This document shows, one piece after another, positions 55,279 to 64,000 of a DNA stretch of 64,000 nucleotides. The notes under the pieces were generated by a model. It made no database searches. It was not told where the DNA came from and saw only the letters and a program-made list of their open reading frames with translations. Position numbers and translations under genes: made by a program. Position 1 is the first letter of the stretch, and each line of letters begins with the position of its first letter. The stretch comes from Chitinophaga pinensis (lineage in GTDB: Bacteria > Bacteroidota > Bacteroidia > UKL13-3). Location of the stretch: assembly GCA_945860865.1 (NCBI GenBank), contig CAMARW010000006.1, positions 81,407-145,406 on the forward strand, read 5' to 3'.

Positions 55279-56068
55279 ACAAATCGATATAGGCTTCAAC
55301 ATTATCTCCATTTTCTGAATGTTCAATAACTAATTTACCTTTTTGTTTTTTGATAAACTTAGATACCTCTGGATCAATTTCGCTGCTGGCTTTCACAAGC
55401 GCATCTGCATGGGTTATGCCAGACATATATAAATCTGAGCAAGTGGCGTTTGCTAGGGAAGAAACCTGCTTATTATCTATGGTGTTTAGGCTGGCTTTTC
55501 TTCCAAACTCTTTGCCCATATTTTCATCAAATTGATTTTCAAAAACAGAGTAAACTACTTTAGCTAATCTAAAAACAGGTTCGTCTTTGTATATAGTTTT
55601 TAGATATAAAGGAATTAAGCTAGTCATCCAGCCTTGGCAATGGATGATATCTGGCTGCCATCCAAGTTTTTTTACAGTTTCAATGGCTCCTTTGCAAAAG
55701 AATATTGTTCTTTCATCATTATCTCCATAAAATGCGTTGTTTTCATCAGTGTAAACAAACTTGCGGTGAAAATAATCTTCATTATCTAAAAAATAAACTT
55801 GCATTTTCGCTTCTGGTAGGGAGGCTACTTTGATAGTTAACGGATTATCGTTATCGTCTATTGTAATATTGATACCACTTAACCTTACTACTTCATGTAA
55901 TCTATTACGGCGTTCGTTAATACATCCAAATCTTGGCATAAGCACCCTGATTTCATTGTCTTTCTCTTGAATAGCTTGCGGCAACATTCTTGCCAATTCA
56001 CCTACACTACTTACTTTTAGAAAAGGAGTCATTTCGGAGGAAATGAACAGAACTCTCTTTTTGGTCAT
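55250..56068 (-). CDS. Glycogen/starch synthase N-terminal domain protein (GT5-like)
   Basis: A 272-residue protein matching only the N-terminal Rossmann domain of GT5 glycogen synthases: RVLFISSEMTPFLKVSSVGELA (spanning residues 5-26; canonical enzymes have K-x-GGL here) and PDIIHCQGWMTSLIPLYL (about 137-154). The C-terminal domain that binds ADP-glucose is absent, so a full synthase reaction is unlikely. Such short forms next to panC and a DUF4270 gene are a conserved Bacteroidota arrangement, so this is not a recent truncation. A TAACTTTG box at 56094-56101 may be its -7 element. Actual function unknown. Confidence 0.8.
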   Translation of the reverse strand: MTKKRVLFISSEMTPFLKVSSVGELARMLPQAIQEKDNEIRVLMPRFGCINERRNRLHEVVRLSGINITIDDNDNPLTIKVASLPEAKMQVYFLDNEDYFHRKFVYTDENNAFYGDNDERTIFFCKGAIETVKKLGWQPDIIHCQGWMTSLIPLYLKTIYKDEPVFRLAKVVYSVFENQFDENMGKEFGRKASLNTIDNKQVSSLANATCSDLYMSGITHADALVKASSEIDPEVSKFIKKQKGKLVIEHSENGDNVEAYIDLYDTLLQRQN

Positions 56069-56182
56069 ATTAACTTGGGTTAAAAAAAGTATGCAAAGTT
56101 AAGGAAATTGTTAATAAATTTCTTAATATTCGCCCCAAATGATAATGCGCAAAAGCTATTACGTTGAAAACCATATAATAAA

Positions 56183-57025
56183 GTGATTCTTATTAATAAA
56201 TCAAGCGACTTATTGTCGTACATATCAGAGCAAAAGCAAGGAAATCGATCCATTGGGTTTGTTCCAACTATGGGTGCTTTGCATAATGGTCATTTATCAT
56301 TAATAGCTGCTGCCAAGCAAAAGTGTGATATTGTTGTTTGTAGTATTTTTGTTAATCCTACACAATTTAATCAAGAAAGTGATCTCGCTTCTTATCCGCG
56401 AACGCTTGAAAATGATATCGATTTGCTGTTGTCTGTTTCTTGCGATGTTTTATTTCATCCCAATATTGTAGAAGTATATGGTAATACCTTAGATAAAGAT
56501 TCATCGGAAGATTACGGTTCGTTTATCCATCAATTAGAGGGTGCTAGTAGGCCAGGACACTTTGATGGTGTGGTAACTGTATTGCGCAAATTATTTGCAT
56601 TGGTTGGTCCTACAGATGTTTTCTTTGGTCAAAAAGATTACCAACAATGCCTGGTTGTTAAAACTTTGATAAAAAGAAGTTTCCCCCAAATAGTTTTTAA
56701 CCTTTGCTCTATAACTAGGGAGGAAGACGGTTTGGCAATGAGCAGTAGAAATGTAAGATTGTCTGAAGAGGAAAGACGCTTAGCACCCCAAATCCATGAT
56801 AATTTGCAATTAGTTTCTCAATATTGGAATAAAGAACAATGGCAATTGGGGTTGAACCTAGCCCAGTTAAATCTTAAGAAAGAGCCCTTTTGTTTTGAAT
56901 ATTTATGTGCTTGTGATCCTTTTAGCCTTGCCGAGCTAAACGTTTTTCAATCTAATGCCATTGTTTTGGTAGCAGTTCAATTAGGTTCAACCCGACTTAT
57001 AGATAACATTATCATTGTACCTTAA
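56183..57025 (+). CDS. panC: Pantothenate synthetase
   Basis: Condenses pantoate and beta-alanine with ATP to pantothenate, the CoA precursor. A 280-residue enzyme with PTMGALHNGHLSLI (residues 28-41, HxGH ATP motif), FVNPTQFN, the GQKDYQQCLVVK segment (about 152-163) and MSSRNVRLS (about 190, KMSKS-like). The start is GTG at 56183, giving the family-typical MILINKSSDLLSYI; no ATG fits. It is divergent from the GT5-like gene across 114 bases. Confidence 0.96.
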   Translation: MILINKSSDLLSYISEQKQGNRSIGFVPTMGALHNGHLSLIAAAKQKCDIVVCSIFVNPTQFNQESDLASYPRTLENDIDLLLSVSCDVLFHPNIVEVYGNTLDKDSSEDYGSFIHQLEGASRPGHFDGVVTVLRKLFALVGPTDVFFGQKDYQQCLVVKTLIKRSFPQIVFNLCSITREEDGLAMSSRNVRLSEEERRLAPQIHDNLQLVSQYWNKEQWQLGLNLAQLNLKKEPFCFEYLCACDPFSLAELNVFQSNAIVLVAVQLGSTRLIDNIIIVP

Positions 57026-57036
57026 TTTGTAATCGA

Positions 57037-57066
57037 TTGCGTAATTTAAAATAAGTACTATTTTTG
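57037..57066 (+). promoter_or_regulatory. Promoter of the LutB-like gene
   Basis: TTG (57037-57039), 19 bases, TATTTTTG (57059-57066); the start codon is 37 bases beyond. One of the best matches to the Bacteroidota consensus in the window. Confidence 0.7.
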
Positions 57067-57103
57067 AACTATCGCCGAAAATAAATAAATAGCCCAAAGG
57101 CAA

Positions 57104-58480
57104 ATGCACGCAAAAGAAAAATTTAATAAAGCTGCTCAAGAAAAAATTGTTGATAAAGACTTTCGACAAAAAATGGGTGTTGTGCTAGATAAACTAGTGC
57201 AAAATCAACAACATGGGGCGCTAGAATTTTCAAATTTAGCAATTGCAAAGCAGCGTGCAGCTTATACCAAATGGAAAGTAGCAGAGAATTTGGATAAGTA
57301 TTTAGTAGATTTTGAAGGCTCAGTTATTAGAAAAGGTGGCAAAGTTATTTGGGCCTATGATGCTCAAAACGCTTTGTCAGAAATAGATTCAATTATTGCG
57401 CGTTTAAAAGCAAAAAAAATTGTTAAAAGTAAAGCAGAAATTTTTGATGAAATTGGATTAAATAAGCATTTTAGAAGCAAGAGTTTAAAACTTACTGAAA
57501 CAGATTTTGGAGAATATATTTTAGATTTAATGGGTGAAAAGTCTTATCACCCAATTATTCCTTCACTAAACCAATCTGTTCAAGCTGTTGGTTCTATTTT
57601 AAACACCAAGATTAAATCTTCTTTAGAGGCCAATTTAGATGAGTGGGCAAGTGATGTTAGGGCAGAAATTAGACCTTGTTTTTATGAGGCAGACATAGGA
57701 ATTTCTGGTGCTAATTTTTTAATTGCTGATAGTGGTTTAGTAGCCATTTCAGAAAATCAAGGGAATGCTCGTTTGAGTTTTGCGTTTGCAAAAACACATA
57801 TAATTATAGCTTCAATAGATCAAATTTTACCAACCATAAGTGATTTGGAGCTGTTTTTTAGTTTGTTATCTACGCATGCCACCGGGCAACAATTTGCCAC
57901 TTACAATACTATTACAGGACCTCCAACTAGGGATGATAAGGAAGGACCAACAGAGTTTATAGTGATTCTATTAGATAATGGAAGGTCAAATATTTTAGCA
58001 ACCCAAGAACAAAGGCAAGCATTAAGCTGCATTCAATGTGGTGCTTGTAGCAATGTTTGCCCAATTTTTAAAATTGCAGGGGGAGATGCCAACTACCAGA
58101 GCTATCGGTCTGGTCCTATTGGTCAAATAGTTGCGCCTTTGCAACAAGGATTTCAGGAGTATCAATATTTAAGCAACTTATCTACTACCTGCGGAAAATG
58201 TACTGATGTTTGTCCGGTAAACATAGATATTCATAACCATCTACTTCGCAACCGACATGAAAATTTAGTTCAAGGCTTTGAAAAAACAGGCGAGAAATTT
58301 GCCTGGTATACTTGGAAAAAATTCATGTTGAGTCGCAAAACTTTAAATCGCCCTGCTGCAATTAAAAATTTCACCTTGAAGCAGTTTTACAAAAGTGAAT
58401 GGGGTGAATCGAGAGAGTTTCCAAAAATCGCAGAGAAATCTTTCAATCAATTATGGAGAGAAAAAATTGGAATAAAATAG
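57104..58480 (+). CDS. LutB-like iron-sulfur protein (LUD domain)
   Basis: A 458-residue cytoplasmic protein. The LUD domain occupies about residues 60-300 (with ADIGISGANFLIADSGLVAI), followed by two ferredoxin-type clusters, CIQCGACSNVCP (about 308-319) and CGKCTDVCPVNIDIH (about 366-380). LutB works with LutA and LutC in L-lactate oxidation to pyruvate; neither partner is adjacent here, so its role in lactate use is inferred from family only. It ends three bases from the stop of the convergent moxR gene. Confidence 0.9.
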   Translation: MHAKEKFNKAAQEKIVDKDFRQKMGVVLDKLVQNQQHGALEFSNLAIAKQRAAYTKWKVAENLDKYLVDFEGSVIRKGGKVIWAYDAQNALSEIDSIIARLKAKKIVKSKAEIFDEIGLNKHFRSKSLKLTETDFGEYILDLMGEKSYHPIIPSLNQSVQAVGSILNTKIKSSLEANLDEWASDVRAEIRPCFYEADIGISGANFLIADSGLVAISENQGNARLSFAFAKTHIIIASIDQILPTISDLELFFSLLSTHATGQQFATYNTITGPPTRDDKEGPTEFIVILLDNGRSNILATQEQRQALSCIQCGACSNVCPIFKIAGGDANYQSYRSGPIGQIVAPLQQGFQEYQYLSNLSTTCGKCTDVCPVNIDIHNHLLRNRHENLVQGFEKTGEKFAWYTWKKFMLSRKTLNRPAAIKNFTLKQFYKSEWGESREFPKIAEKSFNQLWREKIGIK

Positions 58481-58483
58481 CTT

Positions 58484-59449
58484 TTACAAAAAACTCTCAA
58501 TTATTTTCTCAGAACTAATTCCTTCCGCTTCGGCCTTAAAGTTTCTAATTAATCTGTGTCGTAAAACATTCATTGCAACCGCCTTTACATCTTCTATATC
58601 TGGAGAAAATTTTCCTTTTACTAAGGCATTGCATTTAGCCCCAAGCAATAAAAACTGACCGGCTCTAGGGCCTGCACCAAAAGCTAAATATTCGTTGGCC
58701 ATACTACCAGCATGCGGCGTGTTTGGTCTGGTTTTACTAACCAATTTTACCGCATATTCTAATACGTTTTCGGCTACCGGAACGCGCCTTACAAGTTGTT
58801 GAAAATAAACTATTTCTTGGGATTGAAGTATTTTATTTAACGCAGTAATTTTATTTCCTGTAGTGCTTCTAACAATTTCAAGTTCATCCTCATAAGATGG
58901 GTAATCCAGGTTTATATTAAACATAAATCTGTCTAATTGAGCCTCTGGCAAAGGATAGGTTCCTTCTTGTTCAATTGGATTTTGGGTGGCTAGTACAAAA
59001 AATGGCGCTTCTAAATGATGCAATTTTCCGCCAGTTGTAACAGATTTTTCTTGCATTGCCTCTAAAAGTGCTGCCTGCGTTTTAGGTGGCGTTCTATTTA
59101 TTTCATCTGCTAAAATAATATTTGCAAAAATTGGGCCTCTAATAAATTTAAAGTTTCTATGCTCATCTAAGATTTCTGATCCTATAATATCACTTGGCAT
59201 TAAATCTGGGGTAAATTGAATCCGGCTAAATTTTAAATCTAATACCTCAGAGATAGATTTAATTAATAGGGTTTTAGCTAATCCTGGTAAGCCTATAAGA
59301 AGCGAATGGCCATTGGCAAAAATAGATATAAGAACAGCTTCTACTGTGTCTTCTTGGCCAATTATAACTTTGCCAATTTCACTTTTAAGTGCATTAAATT
59401 TTTGATGCAGTGCGTTAGCAGCTTCAACATCATTGTTAAAAGATAACAT
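58484..59449 (-). CDS. MoxR family AAA+ ATPase
   Basis: A 321-residue AAA+ chaperone-like ATPase: Walker A LLIGLPGLAKTLLIKS (about residues 50-65), Walker B IILADEINRTPPKTQAALLEAM (about 108-125), sensor 1 LATQNPIEQEGTYPLPEAQLD, and a C-terminal lid. MoxR proteins usually pair with von Willebrand A proteins; none is adjacent on this side. The PPIase gene ends only six bases upstream of its start codon, so the two are probably co-transcribed. Confidence 0.93.
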   Translation of the reverse strand: MLSFNNDVEAANALHQKFNALKSEIGKVIIGQEDTVEAVLISIFANGHSLLIGLPGLAKTLLIKSISEVLDLKFSRIQFTPDLMPSDIIGSEILDEHRNFKFIRGPIFANIILADEINRTPPKTQAALLEAMQEKSVTTGGKLHHLEAPFFVLATQNPIEQEGTYPLPEAQLDRFMFNINLDYPSYEDELEIVRSTTGNKITALNKILQSQEIVYFQQLVRRVPVAENVLEYAVKLVSKTRPNTPHAGSMANEYLAFGAGPRAGQFLLLGAKCNALVKGKFSPDIEDVKAVAMNVLRHRLIRNFKAEAEGISSEKIIESFL

Positions 59450-59455
59450 CTGTAA

Positions 59456-60799
59456 TTATTTATTTTGGATCCAAGGTTTTAATTGCGGACAATCAGCATA
59501 TGGAGCGGTAATTTGTATATAAAATTGTTTCCGGTAGCGTTCAACCCATTTTTCCTTGGTTTGTTGCTGTTTTTTTTCAAAAGCCATTGCTTGAAGTTTC
59601 TGATAATCGTCTTTTAAATTTGCCCTATGCGGTGGCGTTTCGCTTTTTAAATAGAAAATTCTCCAAGCTTTTTTTTGATCAGGGCCAGGCAAAGTAATGA
59701 GTTCGGGTTCTGTAATCTCGCCTTTTTCCATACTTTGTACACTAATATTTAATTCTTTGCTCAATTCATCAACGGGAATATGTGTGTTTCCTAAGCCGCC
59801 AGATCCAATAAAACCACCGCTTCCTCGGGTAAATTCATCAGAAGAGAACTTTTTGGCAGCTTCCTCAAAACTTAAAGAATCTGTTTTGATTAAATTAACT
59901 ATACTGTCTGCTTTATCGCGTGCCAACTGCACATCTGAAGCATAAATTTTTGGCATAATGAGGATATGACGGGCATTTACTTCTTCCCCTTTTCTCTGAA
60001 TAACTTGTATAATATGGTATCCAAATTTGGTTTCAATAACTTTTGAAACACTATCTGGTTTAAGTCTAAAAGCCATACCTTCAAATTCTGGAACCATCAT
60101 CCCCCTGCCAAAAAATCCCAGCTCGCCGCCTTTAATCGCAGATCCCTTATCGTCAGAGTATATAAGTGCCAATGTGCTAAATTTATCTCCATCTTGTACA
60201 ATTCGTTTTCTTAATTCTGAAATTTTTTCAAACGCTGCTTGCTTAGATTCCTTGCTAATTTTTGGTTCAATAATAATTTGAGCTAGTTCTACCTCTGCCG
60301 AAAAATAAGGAAGACTATCAGCGGGAATAGTTTCATAATAATTTTTTACATCTGTAGGGGTAACCTTCACGTTGGCAATAATTTTGGCCATCATGGAAGA
60401 AGCTAATTGATTATTTCTTATTTTTTCTCTGTTAGCTACTTTAATGTCTGCGATGCTTTTACCGTATATTTCTTCTAACGCTTTTTCACCGCCGTATTGT
60501 TGAGCAAAATACCTAATTCTCTCGTCTAATTCACCATCAACTCTGTCTTCATTTACCGGAAGAGAGTCTACTTGAGCTTTTAAAATCAATAAATTTTCCA
60601 GTAGTTTCTGCTCTAAAAGAAAGCACTTAATCGAATCATTACTTACTTTTCCTTCTCTGGTAAGTTGTTCATAGGCAATTTCAATATCTGATCTTAAGAT
60701 AATTTTATCTGCAACAACGGCAATAATTTCATCTACAATTTGAGCCTTAAGGTTATTGCCAAAGCTAAATAGCAAACAAAATATAATTAATTTCTTCAT
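59456..60799 (-). CDS. SurA-like periplasmic peptidyl-prolyl isomerase
   Basis: A 447-residue exported chaperone. Signal peptide to about residue 20, a SurA-type helical N-terminal region (20-160, with DEIIAVVADKIILRSDIE), then two parvulin domains (about 170-270 with GGELGFFGRGMMVPEFE, and about 275-380 with NARHILIMPK and GGFIGSGGLG). SurA guides outer-membrane barrels through the periplasm. I start at ATG 60799, where the signal peptide begins; an in-frame ATG 30 bases upstream adds ten polar residues. Confidence 0.9.
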   Translation of the reverse strand: MKKLIIFCLLFSFGNNLKAQIVDEIIAVVADKIILRSDIEIAYEQLTREGKVSNDSIKCFLLEQKLLENLLILKAQVDSLPVNEDRVDGELDERIRYFAQQYGGEKALEEIYGKSIADIKVANREKIRNNQLASSMMAKIIANVKVTPTDVKNYYETIPADSLPYFSAEVELAQIIIEPKISKESKQAAFEKISELRKRIVQDGDKFSTLALIYSDDKGSAIKGGELGFFGRGMMVPEFEGMAFRLKPDSVSKVIETKFGYHIIQVIQRKGEEVNARHILIMPKIYASDVQLARDKADSIVNLIKTDSLSFEEAAKKFSSDEFTRGSGGFIGSGGLGNTHIPVDELSKELNISVQSMEKGEITEPELITLPGPDQKKAWRIFYLKSETPPHRANLKDDYQKLQAMAFEKKQQQTKEKWVERYRKQFYIQITAPYADCPQLKPWIQNK

Positions 60800-61012
60800 G
60801 TTTATCTGTTTCAATGCATTTAACTGCATTGTTTTTGGTTTTATTGTACTGCAAATTCAATCAATTATTGAACGCCACAAGGTATGTATAAGTTACATTC
60901 TGTTAAATAATTGAGCAGGTAAATATAAGTTTCCATATTGATATAGAAATAAATTTCTTAAAAAATATATTTAATTATACCCTATCTTGGTTCGAGCCTA
61001 TCTTTTTAACAT

Positions 61013-62134
61013 TTACATTGCCAGAATTTTAGTAATTTTTTCTATTGATTTTAAACCACTACCAGAAAATAAACTAACGCAAACTTCTGTTCGATCCAAA
61101 CCGCTTAAATATTGGGTAAGGCCTGCAATGCATGCTGCTGATGTAGGTTCAATAAAAAAACCTTGTTGCGACATTTCTTTCCAGGCAAGTATTATTTCTG
61201 TTTCTGTAACACAAATTACTTCCCCAAAAGTGGCTTTTATGGCTTCAAGCATATCTTCTGCACGGATGGGGTTTGGAATAGCAATTCCTTCTGCAATAGT
61301 TTCTTGGGCTTCGTATAAATCTAAGTTAAAATGGGGGTTTTGTTGCAGCCTGTTGATAGGGTCGCAATTTGTACTTTGAACCGCTATAATTTTAGGTATT
61401 TTGGAGATAATTCCTAAAGCGAAAAGTTCTTTGAACCCAATAAATGATCCTATAATTAAAGTTCCATTTCCGGCGGGTAACACAATAGAATCTGGCGCAT
61501 TCCAATTAAGTTGTTCGCAAATTTCATAGGCAAACGTTTTGGTACCATGAAAGAAATAAGGATTAAAACAATGACTGGCATAATAGCTTTTTTTAGCTGC
61601 TTCAAAGGCTTGCGCCGCCGTTTCTTTTCTATTGCCTTGCACGCTAAAAATGCTTGCACCCATAGCTAAAATTTGCATTGTTTTTGATTTGGAAGTATCT
61701 GCCGGAACGTATATATCGCATTGGATATTGGCTTTTCTGGCATAAGTGGCAATTGATGCACCCGCGTTACCACTGCTATCTTGTACTACATGTTTAATTC
61801 CTAGTTGTTTAGCTTTGGTAATAAGTACACTTGAACCCCTGTCTTTATAACTGCCGCTTTGAAATAGTTGTTCCTGCTTAATGTAGGCGCTGCATCCGTT
61901 TAAAAAATTAACTTTGGTTAATGGGGTTCCACCTTCTTCAAAACTAACAATCTGACTATTCTTTTCTATGGGAATTAATTCCCTGTACCTCCACATATTA
62001 AAAGGTCTTCTCTCTAAAAAATTTAAGTTAAAGTTGGGCTTAAAATCAATGTCCAATAATTCATAATTTTCTCCATGCCAAATGTTTAAATTTGCAGAAT
62101 AAGTTTTACTAGATTTTTGGCCAATTAGATTCAT
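61013..62134 (-). CDS. Threonine synthase-like PLP enzyme
   Basis: A 373-residue fold-type II PLP enzyme. The PLP Lys is in FQSGSYKDRGSSVL (about residue 98), the phosphate-adjacent SSGNAGASIATYA (about 120-132), the glycine loop VLPAGNGTLIIG (about 216-227), and the C-terminal CVSLFSGSGLKS. The N-terminal NMWRYRELIPI opening fits threonine synthase, which makes threonine from phosphohomoserine; related cysteate or diaminopropionate enzymes cannot be excluded. No other thr gene is near. Confidence 0.85.
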   Translation of the reverse strand: MNLIGQKSSKTYSANLNIWHGENYELLDIDFKPNFNLNFLERRPFNMWRYRELIPIEKNSQIVSFEEGGTPLTKVNFLNGCSAYIKQEQLFQSGSYKDRGSSVLITKAKQLGIKHVVQDSSGNAGASIATYARKANIQCDIYVPADTSKSKTMQILAMGASIFSVQGNRKETAAQAFEAAKKSYYASHCFNPYFFHGTKTFAYEICEQLNWNAPDSIVLPAGNGTLIIGSFIGFKELFALGIISKIPKIIAVQSTNCDPINRLQQNPHFNLDLYEAQETIAEGIAIPNPIRAEDMLEAIKATFGEVICVTETEIILAWKEMSQQGFFIEPTSAACIAGLTQYLSGLDRTEVCVSLFSGSGLKSIEKITKILAM

Positions 62135-62244
62135 ATTCTTAATATTTTAGAAATAATTTAGGCAAAAGACTTAAACTTTCGTTAATAATCAATAAAATTT
62201 TGAACAAATAGCAGATTTAAGAAGGTTTTAAGATTCCATCATTT

Positions 62245-62252
62245 TATATTTG
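62245..62252 (+). promoter_or_regulatory. -7 element of the large secreted-protein gene
   Basis: TATATTTG, a full match to TAnnTTTG, 24 bases before the ATG at 62277. No good TTG lies 18-23 bases further upstream, so the call is moderate. Confidence 0.5.
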
Positions 62253-62276
62253 AACCAGTAAATAAGATATTTGATT

Positions 62277-64000
62277 ATGGAAAAAATAATTTTACAGAAA
62301 ATAGCTAGGTTCACAGCATTTGTGCTGCTTATGTTCTTGGGCTCCTATGTGCAAGAAGCTAAAGCCTCCCACGTAGTAGGTTCAGATATAGCCTATTCAT
62401 GCACAACTACACCTGGTGTTTACCGTGTGCAGTTTAAAGTTTACAGAGATTGTCAAGGTGTTCAATTGTGCGCCAATTGCCCAACCAGTTTAAGTCCATC
62501 ATGTGGTATTCCAATTGTATTAACAGGTGGAACAACTCCTCCAGGCTCTGGTTTACCAGCAAGTCCTTGTGCAGGTGTTGGTTTTGGTAGCCAATCAATA
62601 ACAGTAGTAACTGCGGTGAGTGGTTTTGATGTGGTTCAACTTTGCTCGGAGCAAAAATCAATTTGTAACAATTGCGGAACAAGAACACCTGGAACGTTTG
62701 TGCCAGGTATTGAAGTTTACACTTTTGAAGGAAATATCAGTTTGGCCTCCATCCCAGCTAGCTGTTGTTTAATTAATATCGGATATGATATTTGTTGTAG
62801 AAATAGTGCCATTACCACATTGGCCAATCCTGGCTCTTTAAATTTCTATACCCAAGGAACTATCAACCGTTGTGCTACTCCTTGTAATTCTTCGCCAACC
62901 TTTACCAACGACCCTGTAGCTGTAACTTGTGCAGGTCAAGATTTTACCTATAACTTAGGTGCGATTGACCCAGATGGAGATTCTTTGAGCTATGCTTTTG
63001 GTCAGTCTTTAACAGGTCCTGGCGCAACTGCTCCCTATGTTTCGCCTTATAGCCCAACTGTGCCCCTGCCTTATTTGGGAGCACCTATTCAAACACCTCC
63101 AGCTGTTCCACCAATTGGTATTAGTATTGATCCTATTACAGGGGATTTACGCTTTAGACCTATGGGTACTTTTGTGGCCAATTTAATTATAGAAGTACGA
63201 CAATGGAAAATGGTAGGAGGGGTGCCCACTTTAATGGGAATTACCCGACGAGATATTCAGTTTTATAGTAGAATTTGCCCTGAAAATAACCCACCTGTGC
63301 TCCGAACTTGGACCAATGATGGGGTTTTATCTAGCCCGCAACCCAATTTTAGTTACTCTATTTGTGCCGGACAGCAATTATGTTTTATGGTTTCTGCTTG
63401 GGATAATACAGCTGGAACCGATACTACAGATATGACCTGGAATGCTCCTGCAAATTTGGTAAGTAAAGGTGCTACTTTTGTAAAAGCGTATAATCCTGCA
63501 CAGCGCACTATGCTGGGTCCAAAATATGATAGTATGCGCTTTTGTTGGACACCACCCGCAGATATGGCACAAAATTTACCCCATTATTTTGTGGTAACTG
63601 CTAAAGACAGGGCGTGTCCTTTGCCAGCTCGTACTACTCGTTCTTTTAGTATTTTGGTTAGAAGAATTCCTACTGCTAATATCAATAAAATCAACAAAAA
63701 TTGTGGTTTTTACGACTTTACTTACACGCAAACCAATTCTGTTCCGCTCAATGCCGCTTACACCAAATTTTTGATAGAAACTAGCCCTAATTCCAATAAT
63801 TATCAAACGTTTAATGGGCCATCGGTCAGCAATCATCGTTTTTTACAAGGCGGCTGGCACCGCATCCGTTTGCAGTTAACCACCACCGCACCGCCAGCAC
63901 CTAATGGTTGTCCTAATGATAATATATGGGATTCTGTTTTGGTTGCACCGCCGGTAGAAGTAAGCATCCGCGATACTTTTAACTGTTTTGGAACGCCGGT
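62277..64000 (+). CDS. Large cysteine-rich secreted protein, partial (window end)
   Basis: Open from ATG 62277 to the last base, 574 codons without a stop, so the true protein is longer. A signal peptide ends near VQEAKA (about residue 34), followed by SHVVGSDIAYSCTT and VYRVQFKVYRDCQG, the recognisable opening of long Bacteroidota surface proteins that carry immunoglobulin-like or PKD repeats and end in a gliding-motility-type (T9SS type B) sorting domain. Cysteines are frequent and paired. The C-terminus is outside the window, so sorting type and function are unseen. It probably belongs to T9SS cargo. Confidence 0.85.
   Translation, partial: MEKIILQKIARFTAFVLLMFLGSYVQEAKASHVVGSDIAYSCTTTPGVYRVQFKVYRDCQGVQLCANCPTSLSPSCGIPIVLTGGTTPPGSGLPASPCAGVGFGSQSITVVTAVSGFDVVQLCSEQKSICNNCGTRTPGTFVPGIEVYTFEGNISLASIPASCCLINIGYDICCRNSAITTLANPGSLNFYTQGTINRCATPCNSSPTFTNDPVAVTCAGQDFTYNLGAIDPDGDSLSYAFGQSLTGPGATAPYVSPYSPTVPLPYLGAPIQTPPAVPPIGISIDPITGDLRFRPMGTFVANLIIEVRQWKMVGGVPTLMGITRRDIQFYSRICPENNPPVLRTWTNDGVLSSPQPNFSYSICAGQQLCFMVSAWDNTAGTDTTDMTWNAPANLVSKGATFVKAYNPAQRTMLGPKYDSMRFCWTPPADMAQNLPHYFVVTAKDRACPLPARTTRSFSILVRRIPTANINKINKNCGFYDFTYTQTNSVPLNAAYTKFLIETSPNSNNYQTFNGPSVSNHRFLQGGWHRIRLQLTTTAPPAPNGCPNDNIWDSVLVAPPVEVSIRDTFNCFGTP

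Noticed and set aside
55250..56068. Recent truncation or frameshift of a glycogen synthase gene
   Set aside because: I see no remnant of the C-terminal domain downstream; the next gene starts within its last bases with a proper lipoprotein signal, so the short form is native.

Overview
The window is a stretch of ordinary chromosome from a low-GC member of the Bacteroidota; I cannot fix the order or family. The evidence is several Bacteroidota-type families (DUF2452, DUF4270, DUF4286, DUF4292, DUF5723, DUF6427, HmuY-like, an N-terminal-only GT5 protein), type IX secretion (T9SS) C-terminal sorting domains, SusC/HmuR-style TonB receptor plus lipoprotein organisation, and promoters of the Bacteroidota primary-sigma kind (TTG or TTTG, 18-21 bases, then TAnnTTTG or TAnnTTCG). 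I saw no tRNA, rRNA, CRISPR array, insertion sequence, prophage or plasmid gene.

Layout. 1-12.9 kb: metK behind a long structured leader, an M1 aminopeptidase, a TonB receptor/HmuY-like lipoprotein pair, DUF2452, ispH, glutathione peroxidase, a small Omp85-type barrel, DUF5723 and comF. 13.3-24.7 kb: rpoN, DUF4286 and a TPR protein, then a co-directional envelope block (flippase, dut, sugar nucleotidyltransferase, TPR protein, DUF4292 lipoprotein, EnvC-like factor) and a T9SS cargo protein. 24.7-32.1 kb: menE, a DUF2795 protein convergent with a degenerate Fic/HTH protein, and a minus-strand glycosylation operon (GT2, methyltransferase, large GT39-like fusion). 32.2-39.5 kb: hflX divergent from a tight operon (secreted unknown, DUF6427, YdcF-like, uvrA). 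39.6-50.3 kb: a five-gene minus-strand block ending in a two-component system, a secreted endonuclease I, a methyltransferase, menF and a hotdog thioesterase, and an orphan histidine kinase. 50.6-64 kb: a small unknown protein, glmS, DAHP synthase, DUF4270, the GT5-like protein, panC, a LutB-like protein, MoxR, a SurA-like PPIase, a threonine synthase-like enzyme, and the first 574 codons of a large cysteine-rich secreted protein cut by the window end.

How the genes work together. menE, menF and the thioesterase would supply menaquinone steps, and DAHP synthase supplies chorismate upstream. glmS, the nucleotidyltransferase, flippase and glycosyltransferases point to cell-envelope sugar metabolism. 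The EnvC-like factor, SurA-like PPIase, Omp85 barrel, TonB receptor and lipoproteins serve envelope assembly and nutrient import.

Most of the window is housekeeping. The points I find most worth following are the metK leader, which looks like a switchable RNA of a family I could not name; a perfect 38-bp palindrome that encodes the last six residues of two unrelated convergent proteins; a Fic-like regulator whose catalytic motif is erased; and a membrane glycosyltransferase carrying what looks like a dead GT2 domain at its N-terminus.
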